A DNA stretch of 8,838 bases from Stenotrophomonas maltophilia (GCA_002386405.1 DGIP01000021.1:1-8838); one strand, 5' to 3'; numbered from the stretch's first letter, positions 1 through 8,500 are shown. The notes: generated from the letters alone by a model not told the origin. Numbers and translations are program-made.

Positions 1-51
1 AAACCCACCCCCGCCGACCCTTCGACAACGTGCCGGTGGCCACGGAAAAGC

Positions 52-74
52 GTAGAGCCAGGCCCTGCCTGGCT
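52..74 (+). repeat. GTAG-headed hairpin (SMAG/REP-like element)
   Basis: On the plus strand the tetranucleotide GTAG (52-55) is followed by a perfect 8-bp stem, AGCCAGGC (56-63) with GCCTGGCT (67-74), around the 3-base loop CCT. A GTAG head followed directly by a short GC-rich hairpin is the hallmark of the SMAG repeats known from Stenotrophomonas maltophilia, which are mobilised by RAYT (REP-associated tyrosine) transposases. Only one unit is seen here, without an inverted partner. It lies downstream of the receptor gene, where such elements often sit at transcript ends. On the minus strand TTTT follows the stem only after a 6-base gap, so it is a poor intrinsic terminator. Confidence 0.6.
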
Positions 75-105
75 GCTTCTTCCCGCACAACGCAGCCAAC
101 TGTCG

Positions 106-220
106 GGGGAGGCCGGCGGGCAGCCCCCGTAGGGACTGTCAAAAACATGGATGTTTTTGCCAAGCCTCCAAGGATGGGTTTACGGCGTGTCCCGGAGCGG
201 GGCTGCCCGTCGGCCTCCCC
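106..220 (+). repeat. Nested inverted-repeat element with potential three-way junction
   Basis: Arms 106-127 and 199-220 are complementary over 22 bp with one G-T pair (116 with 210). After a small internal loop, 132-136 (GGGAC) pairs with 189-193 (GTCCC). Inside are two further hairpins: 140-147 with 152-159 (CAAAAACA/TGTTTTTG, loop TGGA) and 162-167 with 176-181 (AAGCCT/GGGTTT, two wobble pairs). The whole can fold as a long stem opening into a junction. It starts 41 bases downstream of the receptor stop codon and contains no credible gene. I recall similar sequence recurring between genes in Stenotrophomonas and relatives, so it is probably a dispersed repeat. It may act as a transcript 3' end or as a non-autonomous mobile element. 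Plus strand is given because the wobble pairs favour folding of that strand. Confidence 0.6.
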
Positions 221-260
221 ACTCGCAAAGAATGAAACGACAGGCTGTTACGCCCTTCGC

Positions 261-2318
261 TTACAGATCAAACCGCACGCTGACCGCGAACGTGCGCGGC
301 AGGCCGATGCCGGCGTTGGACCAGTACTTCCGGTTGGTGAGGTTTTCGACGCTGGCGCGCCAGGTGACCGGGTGGCCGTTGGCCTGCATGCGGTAGCCGA
401 CGCCGGCGTTGACCAGGGTGTAATCGGGCAGCTTGAGGGTGTTGTCGGCGTCGTAGTACACGTCGCCGTAGTAGCGCGCCAGGGCGTACAGGCTCAGGCC
501 TTCCACCTGGGGCACGCTGTAGTCGGCGTGCACCACGCCGTTCCAGCGCGCTGCGCCGGCGGTGCGGTTGCCTTCCTGGGTGCTGCTGTCGGGCGAGAGC
601 TTGTCGTAGGTCGGGTCCAGCCAGGTGACGCCGCCGCCGAGGGTGAAGGCATCGGTCAGGCGCACGTCGCCGCTGACTTCCACGCCTTCGTACAGGGTGA
701 TGCCGTCCTGCACCAGCAGCTTGCCGCCGCTGGTCAGGCGGTCGATGTTGGCGCCGCGCTCCAGGCGGAAGGCGGCAGCATTGGCGTTCCAGCGCGGGTA
801 CTCGATCTTGGCGCCGATCTCGAACTGCTTGCTGATCGTCGGGTCGAGCACGTCGCCGGCGTTGATGTAGTCGCTGCCCACGCGGCTGCCCGCTTCCAGC
901 GATTCGACGTAGCTGGTGTAGAGCGTGACTTCGTCGGCCGGCTTGAACATCACCGCGTAGGTCGGGGTGACCGGGTAGGTGTGGTAGGCGCCCTTGTTCT
1001 CGAAGTCGTTGTAGCGCGCACCGGCCAGCACCGACCAGCCGTGGCCGACATCGACCGTGTCGCTGACGAACACCGCCTGCTGCACGGTTTCGCTGCCGCG
1101 GGTGAGCTCATGCGAACCGACAGCGTCATGGCGAAGGGTCGGGCGCTGGTAGAGGTTGCCACGGCCGATGGTGTTCCATTCGTACGGACGGTCCCAGCCC
1201 AGCCCGGTCTGGTGCGAGACGCCGGCGACGACCTGGTGCGACAGCGGGCCGGTCTGGAAGCGGCCCTGCACGATGGCCTGGGCCAGCTTCCACTCGCTCT
1301 TGCCGCCGAGCTCGTAGGCGTTCACGTCGTAATCGCCGTTGACGTCGTCGATGTAGGCGAAGATCTTGTTCACGTCGTTCCACGACGAGGTGTAGCCATA
1401 GCTCAGGCTGGCCTTCCAGTCGTCGTTGATCTGCCAGTTCAGCGCGGTGGAGAGCAGGCTGGAACGGGTGTCGTAGAACGTGCCCGGAATGGCATTGTTG
1501 ACATCGCCGGCGATCGGGCGCGGCAGTTCGGTCAGGCCGATGAAGTAGTACTGCGGCGATTCCTCGCTCAGGTTGCGCTCCTGGAACACGCCATCGAAGG
1601 TCCAGGTGAGCGCATCGCCCAGGCGCGCATCCAGCGACAGCGCGACGACCTTGCGGTTCACCTCGCCACCGTTGAAGGTTTCGCCCTTCTCCTGGTAAGC
1701 GTTGAAGCGGTAGCCGAACATGTCTTCGTTGCCGAAGCGGCCGCCGACGTCCACCTGGCCGCTGACGATGCCCTGTTCGCGCCAACCGACCTGCGCCGAG
1801 AACGTGGTGGTGTCGGTCGGCTTTTTGGTCACGTAGTTGATGATGCCGCCGGGCTGGCCGAAGCCGTACATGAAGCCGCCCGGGCCCTTCAGCAGTTCCA
1901 CCTGCTCCATCACTTCCAGCGGCCACTCGGTGCCCCAGGAGGAGACCTGCAGGCCGTTCACCCGGTAGCTGTCGTAGCTCAGGTCGATGCCGCGGTTGCG
2001 GATCGGCGAGCTCCAGCCGCTGGCGTAGGCGCTGACCTGGGTGACCACCGAGGGGTCGGTCAGGAACGCTTCGCCGAGCGAGACCACCTGGCGCTTCTCG
2101 ATGTCCTCGCGGCCGATCACGGAGATCGCAAACGGGGTATCGCGGACCGCGCGGTCGCCGAGGGCGCCGGTATCGGTGTGGGTGCGTTCGGCGGTGACCT
2201 TGACCGCGTCCAGCTCGGTGGCCGAGCGCGACTGGGCGTGGGCCGCGCAGGCCAGCGACAGCGACAGCGCAAGCAGGGCCGGGCGCAGGGCGCGGCGCGG
2301 AAGAGCGGAAACATGCAT
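261..2318 (-). CDS. TonB-dependent siderophore receptor
   Basis: Outer-membrane ferric-siderophore importer (685 aa) of the TonB-siderophor family. I chose the ATG at 2318 because it gives a clean signal peptide: Arg pair at 8-9, hydrophobic core about 11-24, and cleavage after AHA (residue 28). It also has GAGGA 10 bases upstream. A GTG at 2402 would add 28 residues ahead of the signal peptide and is unlikely. Next come a TonB box (ELDAVKVTA, about 35-43), the plug domain (about 55-165, with RNRGIDL, VELLKGPGG and GQPGGIINYVTKKP) and a beta-barrel to the end. The C-terminal signature is VENLTNRKYW with GLPRTFAVSVRFDL. No STN signalling domain precedes the TonB box, so sigma/anti-sigma surface signalling through this protein is unlikely. 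The substrate cannot be read from sequence; hydroxamate-type receptors of the FhuA/FhuE/FpvA group are the nearest class by feel. It has its own probable iron-regulated promoter. Confidence 0.9.
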   Translation of the reverse strand: MHVSALPRRALRPALLALSLSLACAAHAQSRSATELDAVKVTAERTHTDTGALGDRAVRDTPFAISVIGREDIEKRQVVSLGEAFLTDPSVVTQVSAYASGWSSPIRNRGIDLSYDSYRVNGLQVSSWGTEWPLEVMEQVELLKGPGGFMYGFGQPGGIINYVTKKPTDTTTFSAQVGWREQGIVSGQVDVGGRFGNEDMFGYRFNAYQEKGETFNGGEVNRKVVALSLDARLGDALTWTFDGVFQERNLSEESPQYYFIGLTELPRPIAGDVNNAIPGTFYDTRSSLLSTALNWQINDDWKASLSYGYTSSWNDVNKIFAYIDDVNGDYDVNAYELGGKSEWKLAQAIVQGRFQTGPLSHQVVAGVSHQTGLGWDRPYEWNTIGRGNLYQRPTLRHDAVGSHELTRGSETVQQAVFVSDTVDVGHGWSVLAGARYNDFENKGAYHTYPVTPTYAVMFKPADEVTLYTSYVESLEAGSRVGSDYINAGDVLDPTISKQFEIGAKIEYPRWNANAAAFRLERGANIDRLTSGGKLLVQDGITLYEGVEVSGDVRLTDAFTLGGGVTWLDPTYDKLSPDSSTQEGNRTAGAARWNGVVHADYSVPQVEGLSLYALARYYGDVYYDADNTLKLPDYTLVNAGVGYRMQANGHPVTWRASVENLTNRKYWSNAGIGLPRTFAVSVRFDL

Positions 2319-2328
2319 GTTGTGGGGG

Positions 2329-2333
2329 TCCTC
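2329..2333 (-). promoter_or_regulatory. Ribosome binding site that decides the receptor start
   Basis: GAGGA on the minus strand, 10 bases before the ATG at 2318. It supports this start over the upstream in-frame GTG at 2402, which has no comparable purine-rich site. The choice also leaves the signal peptide at the N-terminus. Confidence 0.6.
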
Positions 2334-2334
2334 T

Positions 2335-2357
2335 GCGGACAGCAGCACACCGTCCGC
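2335..2357 (-). other. Small hairpin in the receptor leader next to the RBS
   Basis: A perfect 6-bp stem (GCGGAC with GTCCGC) encloses an 11-base loop and ends one base before the GAGGA Shine-Dalgarno. It lies in the roughly 140-base leader between the predicted transcription start and the receptor ATG. It might affect ribosome access, but a 6-bp GC stem can arise by chance at this base composition. Confidence 0.25.
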
Positions 2358-2459
2358 GATCGGTTGATGGCGGAAGAAGAGGGCGTGGCTGAGTCGGGGC
2401 ACTGCCCGCAGGAGGCGGAAGCAGCGCGGTGCGCGAGGCGCGGCAGGACCGTGGCTGGT

Positions 2460-2472
2460 GCGAATTGTTCTC
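2460..2472 (-). promoter_or_regulatory. Candidate Fur box overlapping the receptor -10
   Basis: The minus strand reads GAGAACAATTCGC, which matches 10 of 12 defined positions of the GAGAAT-N-ATTCTC form of the Fur palindrome. It matches the classic E. coli 19-mer less well (about 10 of 19). The two arms are complementary at 4 of 6 positions. It covers the predicted -10 hexamer, where iron-loaded Fur would block RNA polymerase, and it sits in front of a siderophore receptor gene, the expected target. The sequence match is moderate; position and context carry much of the weight. Confidence 0.38.
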
Positions 2473-2492
2473 TTTCAGGCGCCGTGCGTCAA
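2464..2492 (-). promoter_or_regulatory. Sigma70-like promoter of the siderophore receptor gene
   Basis: On the minus strand, a -35 hexamer TTGACG (2492-2487, 5 of 6 to TTGACA) and a -10 hexamer AACAAT (2469-2464, 4 of 6 to TATAAT) are separated by exactly 17 bases. The -35 overlaps the last codons and TGA of mdtC. Transcription would begin near 2457, giving a leader of roughly 140 bases before the receptor ATG. The spacing and the location in the only sizeable gap between the genes make this the best promoter candidate. It was identified by eye and not scored against background. Confidence 0.5.
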
Positions 2493-5400
2493 ATGATCAT
2501 CGCCTTCTCGCGCCGACGCGCGCGCCAGCCGCGCCAATGCTGCTGCAGGCACGAGAAGATCACATACAGGGCCGGCGTGCTCAGCAGGGTCAGGCTCTGC
2601 GAGAACAGCAACCCGCCGATCATCGCGATGCCCAGCGGGCGGCGCAGCTCCGAGCCCTCGCCCAGGCCGATGGCCAGCGGCACCGCCGCCAGGATCGCCA
2701 CCATGGTGGTCATCATGATCGGACGGAAGCGCACGATGCTGGCTTCGCGCACGGCTTCCAGCGGGCTCTTGCCGTGCTCGCGCTGGGCCACCACGGCGAA
2801 GTCGATCATCATGATCGCGTTCTTCTTGACGATGCCGATCAACAGCACCAGCGCGATCATGGAGATCACCGACAGCTCGGTATTGGTCACGAACAGCGCC
2901 AGCAGCGCGCCCACGCCCGCCGCCGGCAGCGTGGACAGGATCGTGACCGGGTGCACCAGGCTTTCGTACAGCATGCCCAGCACCAGGTACACGGTGATGA
3001 TGGCGGCCAACACCAGGATCAGCATCGAATTGGGGTTGAGCTGCACGTTGAAGCCGCCGCCATCGCTGATGCGGATGTCGCCGGGCAGGCGCAGCCCGTC
3101 CACGGTGGCCTTGATGATGGCCTCGCCTTCGCCGGTGCTGACGCCCGGGGCCAGGTTGTAGCTCAGGTCCATCGTGGTGTACTGGTTCTGGTGGGTGATC
3201 TGCGGCGGGGCCAGCCCGGGGACCTGGCGCGCCACGGCGGTGATCGGGATCATCTCGCCGTTGCCGGCGCGCACGTGGATCTCATCCAGTGCGCGCGGGG
3301 TGGCGGTCTGCTCCGGCAGCGCGTTGACCACCACGCTGTACTGGTTGATGTCCGAATAGATCGTCGAAATCTGGCGCTGGCCGAACGCGCCGTACAGCGC
3401 GCCATCGATCGCACCGACCGACACGCCCAGGCGCGCGGCCTTGGCCCGGTCGATCTCGATGTTCTGGCGCAGGCCGGCGGTATCCACGTCGGTGCCGACG
3501 TCGCGCAGCATGGGGTTCTTCTTCAGTGCGGCCTGCACCTTGGGCAGCCATTCCTGCAGCTGGGCCAGGTCGTTGCCCTGCAGCGACACGCGGTACTGCG
3601 CGCCCTGGCTGTTGCCGCCGCCGCCATCACTGGGAAGATCCTGGATCGCGCGCAGGCGCAGTTCCAGGTCGGGGTAGCGGTCGGCCTTGGCGCTCAGCCG
3701 TGCCAGTGCCTGCGCGGTGGTTTCGCGGCGGCCTTCCTTGCGGGTCTTCAGCTCGATGTTGAACTGCGCGCTGGAGCCCTGGCGGCCGCTGCCCAGGCGC
3801 ACGCCCACGGTTTTCACCGCCGGGTCGGCCATCAGCATGTCGGTGATGCGGCGCTGGCGGTTGACCATGTCCTCGAAGGACACCGTCGCGCTGGAGTTGG
3901 CGCGGCCCCAGATCAGGCCGGTGTCCTGCGGTGGGAACGAGCCCTTCTTGACCGCGCCCGCCAGCATCACCGTGGCCACGATCAGCAGGATCGGGGTCAG
4001 CGACAGCAGCAGCGCGTGGCGCAGCGAGAAATCCAGGCACACGGTGTACACGCGCAGCATGCGGTCGTGGGTGGCATCCAGGAAACGGCCGATCCGCGAG
4101 GGCTTGTCCGGCTCGGTATGCGCGCTCAGGAAGCGGCTGCACAGCGCCGGGGTTAGGGTGAGCGAGACGATCATCGATACCACGATGGCCGCCACCAGGG
4201 TGACGGTGAACTCGCGGAAGAACGCGCCGACCATGCCGCTGGCAAACAGCAGCGGAATGAACACCGCCACCAGCGAGGCGGTGATGGAGACGATGGTGAA
4301 GCCGATCTCGCGTGCGCCGGTCAACGCCGCCTGCATGCGCGGCATGCCTTCGTCGAGGTGGCGCATGATGTTCTCGATCACCACGATCGCGTCATCGACC
4401 ACGAAGCCGATCGCGATCACCAGCGCCAGCAGGCTCAGGTTGTTCAGGGTGAAGCCGAACACGTACATCACCAGTGCTGCACCGGCCAGCGACAACGGCA
4501 CGGTGATCGCCGCGATCAGCGTCGGCGCCAGCCGGCGCAGGAACAGCGCCATGGTCAGGATCACCATCGCCAGGCTGATCAGCAGGGTGATCTGCACTTC
4601 ATGCAGCGACGAGCGGATGGTCGGGGTACGGTCGAAGTACGGGGTGAGCGTGGTGCCCGGCTGCAGGTAGTCGCGCAGCATCGGGATCTGCGCCTTGACC
4701 CGGTCCACCGTCTCCACGATGTTGGCCCCGGCGCGGGTGAACACATACATCACCACCGCCGGCTTGTGGTCGAACCACGCAGCCTGGTAGGCATCCTGCT
4801 GCCCGTCGTAGACGTTGGCCACGTCCTTCAGGCGGATCACCCTGCCATCGTCCTGGGTCTTGATCACCAGGTTGGCGAAGTCGGCCGCACGCGCCACCGA
4901 ATCGTTGGCGATGATCGCCGTGGTGGTGTTGCCATCGGTCAGGAAGCCGGTGGGCGAGGTCACGTTGGCCGCGCGTACCGCATTGCGCAGGTCATCCGGG
5001 GTGAGGTTCAGCGCGTTGAGCAGGCGCAGGTTGACGTCCACCCGCACCGCCGGGGTGGAGGCGCCGGCGATATCCACCGACGACACCCCGCTGATCTGGC
5101 GGATGCGCTGGGCCAGCAGCGAATCGGCCACGTTGTACAGCTCATCGGCCGACTGCGTCTGCGAGGTCAGCGCGATGGCGATCACCGGATCGTCGTTCGG
5201 GTTGGCCTTCTGGAACATCGGCGAACCCAGCCCGGAGGGCAGGTCGGCCTGGGCCGAGTTGATCGCGGTCTGTACGTCCAGCGCGGCCGAATCGATGTCC
5301 ACCCCGCTCTGGAAGATCATGAAGACCAGCGAGCTGCCTTCGGAGCTGGACGAGCGCATCTGGTCCACGCCGGGCAGCTGGCCCAGGTGGCGCTCCAGCG

Positions 5401-5596
5401 GCGCGGTGACCGTGGAGGCCATGGTGGTGGCGTCCGCACCGGACTGGCTGGCGTGCACGAAGATCACCGGAATCTGGATGTTCGGCAGCGCCGACACGCC
5501 CAGCTTCAGGTAGCACATCAACCCGACCACGAACAGGCCGATGGCCAGCAGCGCGGTGCCGATCGGGCGGCGGATGAACGGGCCGGAGATGTTCAC
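2489..5596 (-). CDS. mdtC: MdtC-type RND multidrug efflux permease
   Basis: Second RND/HAE1 permease (1035 aa), partner of the upstream MdtB-like protein. It begins with the family N-terminus (GPFIRRPIGTALL). It has TM1 about 12-29, TM2-6 about 337-487, TM7 about 527-547 and TM8-12 about 856-1016, with two large periplasmic domains between. The proton-relay residues are D401/D402 (GFVVDDAIVV), K925 (IVKKNAIMM) and R958 (VRFRPIMM), so it looks competent for proton translocation. The AFGQRQISTIY block (about 737-747) and the QEWLPKV segment (about 681-687) match MdtC of E. coli. The GTG start overlaps the TGA of mdtB by 4 bases and has AGGA 6 bases upstream inside mdtB, so translational coupling is likely. 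The length is normal. A Gly run (GGGG, about 658-661) lies in a periplasmic loop. The Stenotrophomonas counterpart is probably SmeK. The stop codon is shared with the -35 of the next gene's promoter. Confidence 0.93.
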   Translation of the reverse strand: MNISGPFIRRPIGTALLAIGLFVVGLMCYLKLGVSALPNIQIPVIFVHASQSGADATTMASTVTAPLERHLGQLPGVDQMRSSSSEGSSLVFMIFQSGVDIDSAALDVQTAINSAQADLPSGLGSPMFQKANPNDDPVIAIALTSQTQSADELYNVADSLLAQRIRQISGVSSVDIAGASTPAVRVDVNLRLLNALNLTPDDLRNAVRAANVTSPTGFLTDGNTTTAIIANDSVARAADFANLVIKTQDDGRVIRLKDVANVYDGQQDAYQAAWFDHKPAVVMYVFTRAGANIVETVDRVKAQIPMLRDYLQPGTTLTPYFDRTPTIRSSLHEVQITLLISLAMVILTMALFLRRLAPTLIAAITVPLSLAGAALVMYVFGFTLNNLSLLALVIAIGFVVDDAIVVIENIMRHLDEGMPRMQAALTGAREIGFTIVSITASLVAVFIPLLFASGMVGAFFREFTVTLVAAIVVSMIVSLTLTPALCSRFLSAHTEPDKPSRIGRFLDATHDRMLRVYTVCLDFSLRHALLLSLTPILLIVATVMLAGAVKKGSFPPQDTGLIWGRANSSATVSFEDMVNRQRRITDMLMADPAVKTVGVRLGSGRQGSSAQFNIELKTRKEGRRETTAQALARLSAKADRYPDLELRLRAIQDLPSDGGGGNSQGAQYRVSLQGNDLAQLQEWLPKVQAALKKNPMLRDVGTDVDTAGLRQNIEIDRAKAARLGVSVGAIDGALYGAFGQRQISTIYSDINQYSVVVNALPEQTATPRALDEIHVRAGNGEMIPITAVARQVPGLAPPQITHQNQYTTMDLSYNLAPGVSTGEGEAIIKATVDGLRLPGDIRISDGGGFNVQLNPNSMLILVLAAIITVYLVLGMLYESLVHPVTILSTLPAAGVGALLALFVTNTELSVISMIALVLLIGIVKKNAIMMIDFAVVAQREHGKSPLEAVREASIVRFRPIMMTTMVAILAAVPLAIGLGEGSELRRPLGIAMIGGLLFSQSLTLLSTPALYVIFSCLQQHWRGWRARRREKAMII

Positions 5597-8500
5597 GCGT
5601 GGTCCTGTGCGGTGCCGTCGCGAAGCGCGCGCTGTTCACGGCGCTGGCGCAGCCATTCGGAGTAGCGCTCCATGTACAGGTAGATCACCGGCGTGGTGTA
5701 CAGCGTGACCAGCTGCGAAATCAGCAGGCCGCCGACGATGGCGATGCCCAGCGGCCGGCGCAGCTCCGAACCGATGCCGGTGCCCAGTGCCAGCGGCAAC
5801 GCGCCCAGCATGGCCGCGGCGGTGGTCATCATGATCGGGCGGAAGCGCAGCAGGCAGGCGCGGCGGATCGCTTCGTGCGCGTTGGCCCCGGCGCGGCGCG
5901 CCTCGATGGCGAAGTCCACCATCATGATGCCGTTCTTCTTGACGATGCCGATCAGCAGCACGATGCCGACGATGCCGTCCACCGACAGGCTCAGCCCGCA
6001 CACCATCAGCGCCAGCAGCGCGCCCACGCCGGCCGGCGGCAGGGTGGAGATGATCGTGATCGGGTGGATGTAGCTCTCGTACAGCACGCCCAGCACGATG
6101 TAGATCACCACCAGCGAGGCCAGCAGCAGCCACACCACGTCGGTCTGGCTGCCGGTGAACTCGGCGGCCTTGCCGATGAACTGCGCATGCACCTGCGCCG
6201 GCATGTCCAGGCTGGCGCGGGTCTCTTCGATCGCCTTGACCGCATCGGACAGCGAATAGCCCGGGGCGATGTTGAACGACACCGTCACCGCCGGCAGCTG
6301 CTGCTGGTGGCTGACCACCAGCGGGGTGCTGGTGACCTTGCCTTCGGCCAGCGCGGCCAGCGGGATGATGTTGCCCGCACCCACCGGGATGCCGGTGTTC
6401 TGCGCGCCGATGCCGGTGGCGGTGGAGGAGTTGGACGAGGTGACCTGGCCGAAGTTGGTGGCGTTGCTGCCGGTCAGCGCGCCGGCGCCGTTGGAGGCCA
6501 CCGCCAGCTGGTTCATCAGGGCGGTGCTGGTGCGGAACTCCGGCGCCACTTCCAGCACCACGCGGTACTGGTTGAGCTCGGTGAAGATGGTGGAGATCTG
6601 GCGCTGGCCGAACGCGTCGTACAGGGTGTCGTCGATGGTCTGCATCGGCACGCCCAGCACGCTGGCCTTGTCGCGGTCGATGGTCAGCTCCAGCGCACGG
6701 CCCTGGTTGGACAGGTTGTTGTCCACGTCCGCCAGTTCCGGGCGCTGGCGCAGCGCCTCGGTCAGCCGGGTGGCCTGCAGCGCGACCTGCGCGCTGTCCA
6801 CGTCCGACAGCGAGTACTGGTACTCGGTGGCCGCCACGCGGGTATCCAGGGTCACGTCCTGCACCGGCTTGAGGTACAGCGCCACGCCGGGAATGCCGGC
6901 CACGGCCTGCTGCAGGCGCGGCAGGATCTCCTCCAGCCCATCGCGGTCGCCGCGCTCTTTCAGCACGATCGACAGCTGGCCCTGGTTGAGCGTGGGGTTC
7001 ATGCTGCCGGCGCCGATGAACGCGGCCACGCCGGTCACCGCCGGGTCCTTGCGCAGCGCTTCGGCCACGGCCTTGGTGCGCTGTTCCATCTGCGGGAAGG
7101 CGATGTTCTGGTCGGCCTGGACCACGCCGGTGATCAGCCCGGTGTCCTGCTCGGGCAGCAGGCCCTTGGGAATGACGATGTACAGCACCACGGTCAGCAC
7201 CAGCGCGCCGGCGGCCACCGCCAGGGTCATGCGCTGGTGGTCCAGCACCCAGTCCAGGCTGCGTTCGTACAGGCCCACGGTGCGGCTCCACACGGTCTGC
7301 TTGCCGGCCGCGTGTGCGCGCTCATGCGCGTCCTCGCCTTCGGGCAGCGCGTCGGGCTTGAGCAGGTAGGCGCACATCATCGGGGTGAGCGTCAGCGAGA
7401 TCAGCATCGACAGCACCACCGCGATGCTCAGCACCCACGCGAACTCATGGAACAGGCGGCCGGTGACGCCGGGCATCAGCAGCAGCGGCAGGAACACCGC
7501 CACCAGCGAGACGGTCAGCGACAGCACGGTGAAGCCGATCTGGCGCGCGCCGATCTCGGCCGCTTCCGGGCCGCTCTTGCCCTGCTCGATGTAGCGCACG
7601 ATGTTCTCGATCATCACGATCGCATCGTCGACCACGAAGCCGGTGGCCACCACCAGCGCCATCAGGGAGAGGTTGTCCAGCGACATGCCGGCAAAGGCCA
7701 TCACCCCGAACGTGCCCGCCAGCGACAGCGGCACCGCCACCGAGGGAATGATCGTGGCCCACAGGCGGCGCAGGAACACGAAGATCACCGCCACCACCAG
7801 GCCGATGGTGAGGATCAGGGTGAACTGCACTTCATGCACGGAGGCGCGGATGGTTTCGGTGCGGTCGGAAAACACCTCCAGGTGCACGTCGGCCGGCAGC
7901 ACGTTCTGCAGCTGCGGCATCAATGCACGGATGCGCTCCACCGTCTGCACGATGTTGGCACCGGGCTGGCGGCGGATCTCCAGCAGCACCGCCGGCTTGC
8001 CATCGGCCCAGGCGGCGAGCTGGTCGTTCTCCACGCCGTCGATCACCTCGGCCACGTCCGCCAGCCGCACCGGCGCGCCGTTCTTGTAGCTGATGATGGT
8101 CTCGCGGTATTCGGCCGCGCTGGTCAGCTGGTCATTGGTGCCGATGCTGTAGGACTGGGTCTTGCCGTTGAGCGAGCCCTTGGGTGCGTTGACGTTGGCC
8201 TGGGTCAGCGCGCTGCGCAGGTCTTCCAGGGTCAGGCCCATGTTGGACAGCTGCGCCGGATTGACCTGGATGCGCACGGCCGGCCGCACGTTGCCGGCGA
8301 TCGACACCAGGCCCACGCCCTGCACCTGCGACAGGCGCTGGGCCAGGATCGAGTCGGCGTAGTTGTTCACATCGCGCAGCGGGCGCGTGTCGGAGGTGAG
8401 CTTGAGGGTGATGATCGCCGCGTCGGCCGGGTTCACCCGGTTGTAGACCGGCTGGTAAGGCAGCGACGAGGGCAGGGTGGCCTGGCGGATCGCGGCCTGC

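Noticed and set aside
36..43. GTGGCCAC palindrome
   Set aside because: Eight bases only, expected by chance at this GC content, with no supporting context.
140..159. CAAAAACA/TGTTTTTG hairpin as an intrinsic terminator
   Set aside because: The stem is AT-rich, and the T run is inside the stem rather than after it, so it does not fit a Rho-independent terminator on either strand. It is better seen as an inner part of the larger element.
151..396. Small plus-strand frame of 81 codons starting in the repeat element
   Set aside because: It lies across the nested inverted repeat and the 3' end of the receptor gene. The peptide from the repeat (MDVF-like in another frame) is a known kind of spurious annotation from repeats, with no good start signal.
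2319..2402. GTG at 2402 as the receptor start
   Set aside because: It would place 28 residues before a well-formed signal peptide and lacks a good Shine-Dalgarno, whereas the ATG at 2318 has GAGGA at a workable distance.
30..3161. A 1043-codon open frame on the plus strand
   Set aside because: It runs antisense through the receptor gene, the promoter gap and the end of mdtC. Its translation is low-complexity (Ala, Val, Gly, Arg, His, Asp) with no recognisable domain. Such frames are common opposite GC-rich genes with biased third positions.
3614..3625. GCC triplet run in mdtC
   Set aside because: Only four repeats, encoding a short Gly run in a periplasmic loop; too short for a convincing phase-variation tract, and in-frame changes would only alter loop length.
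2429..5665. Long plus-strand frames 2429-4156 and 4358-5665
   Set aside because: They are antisense to mdtC, rich in His, Gln, Arg and Asp, with no domain or ribosome binding site support. The minus-strand proteins are clear family members over the same bases.
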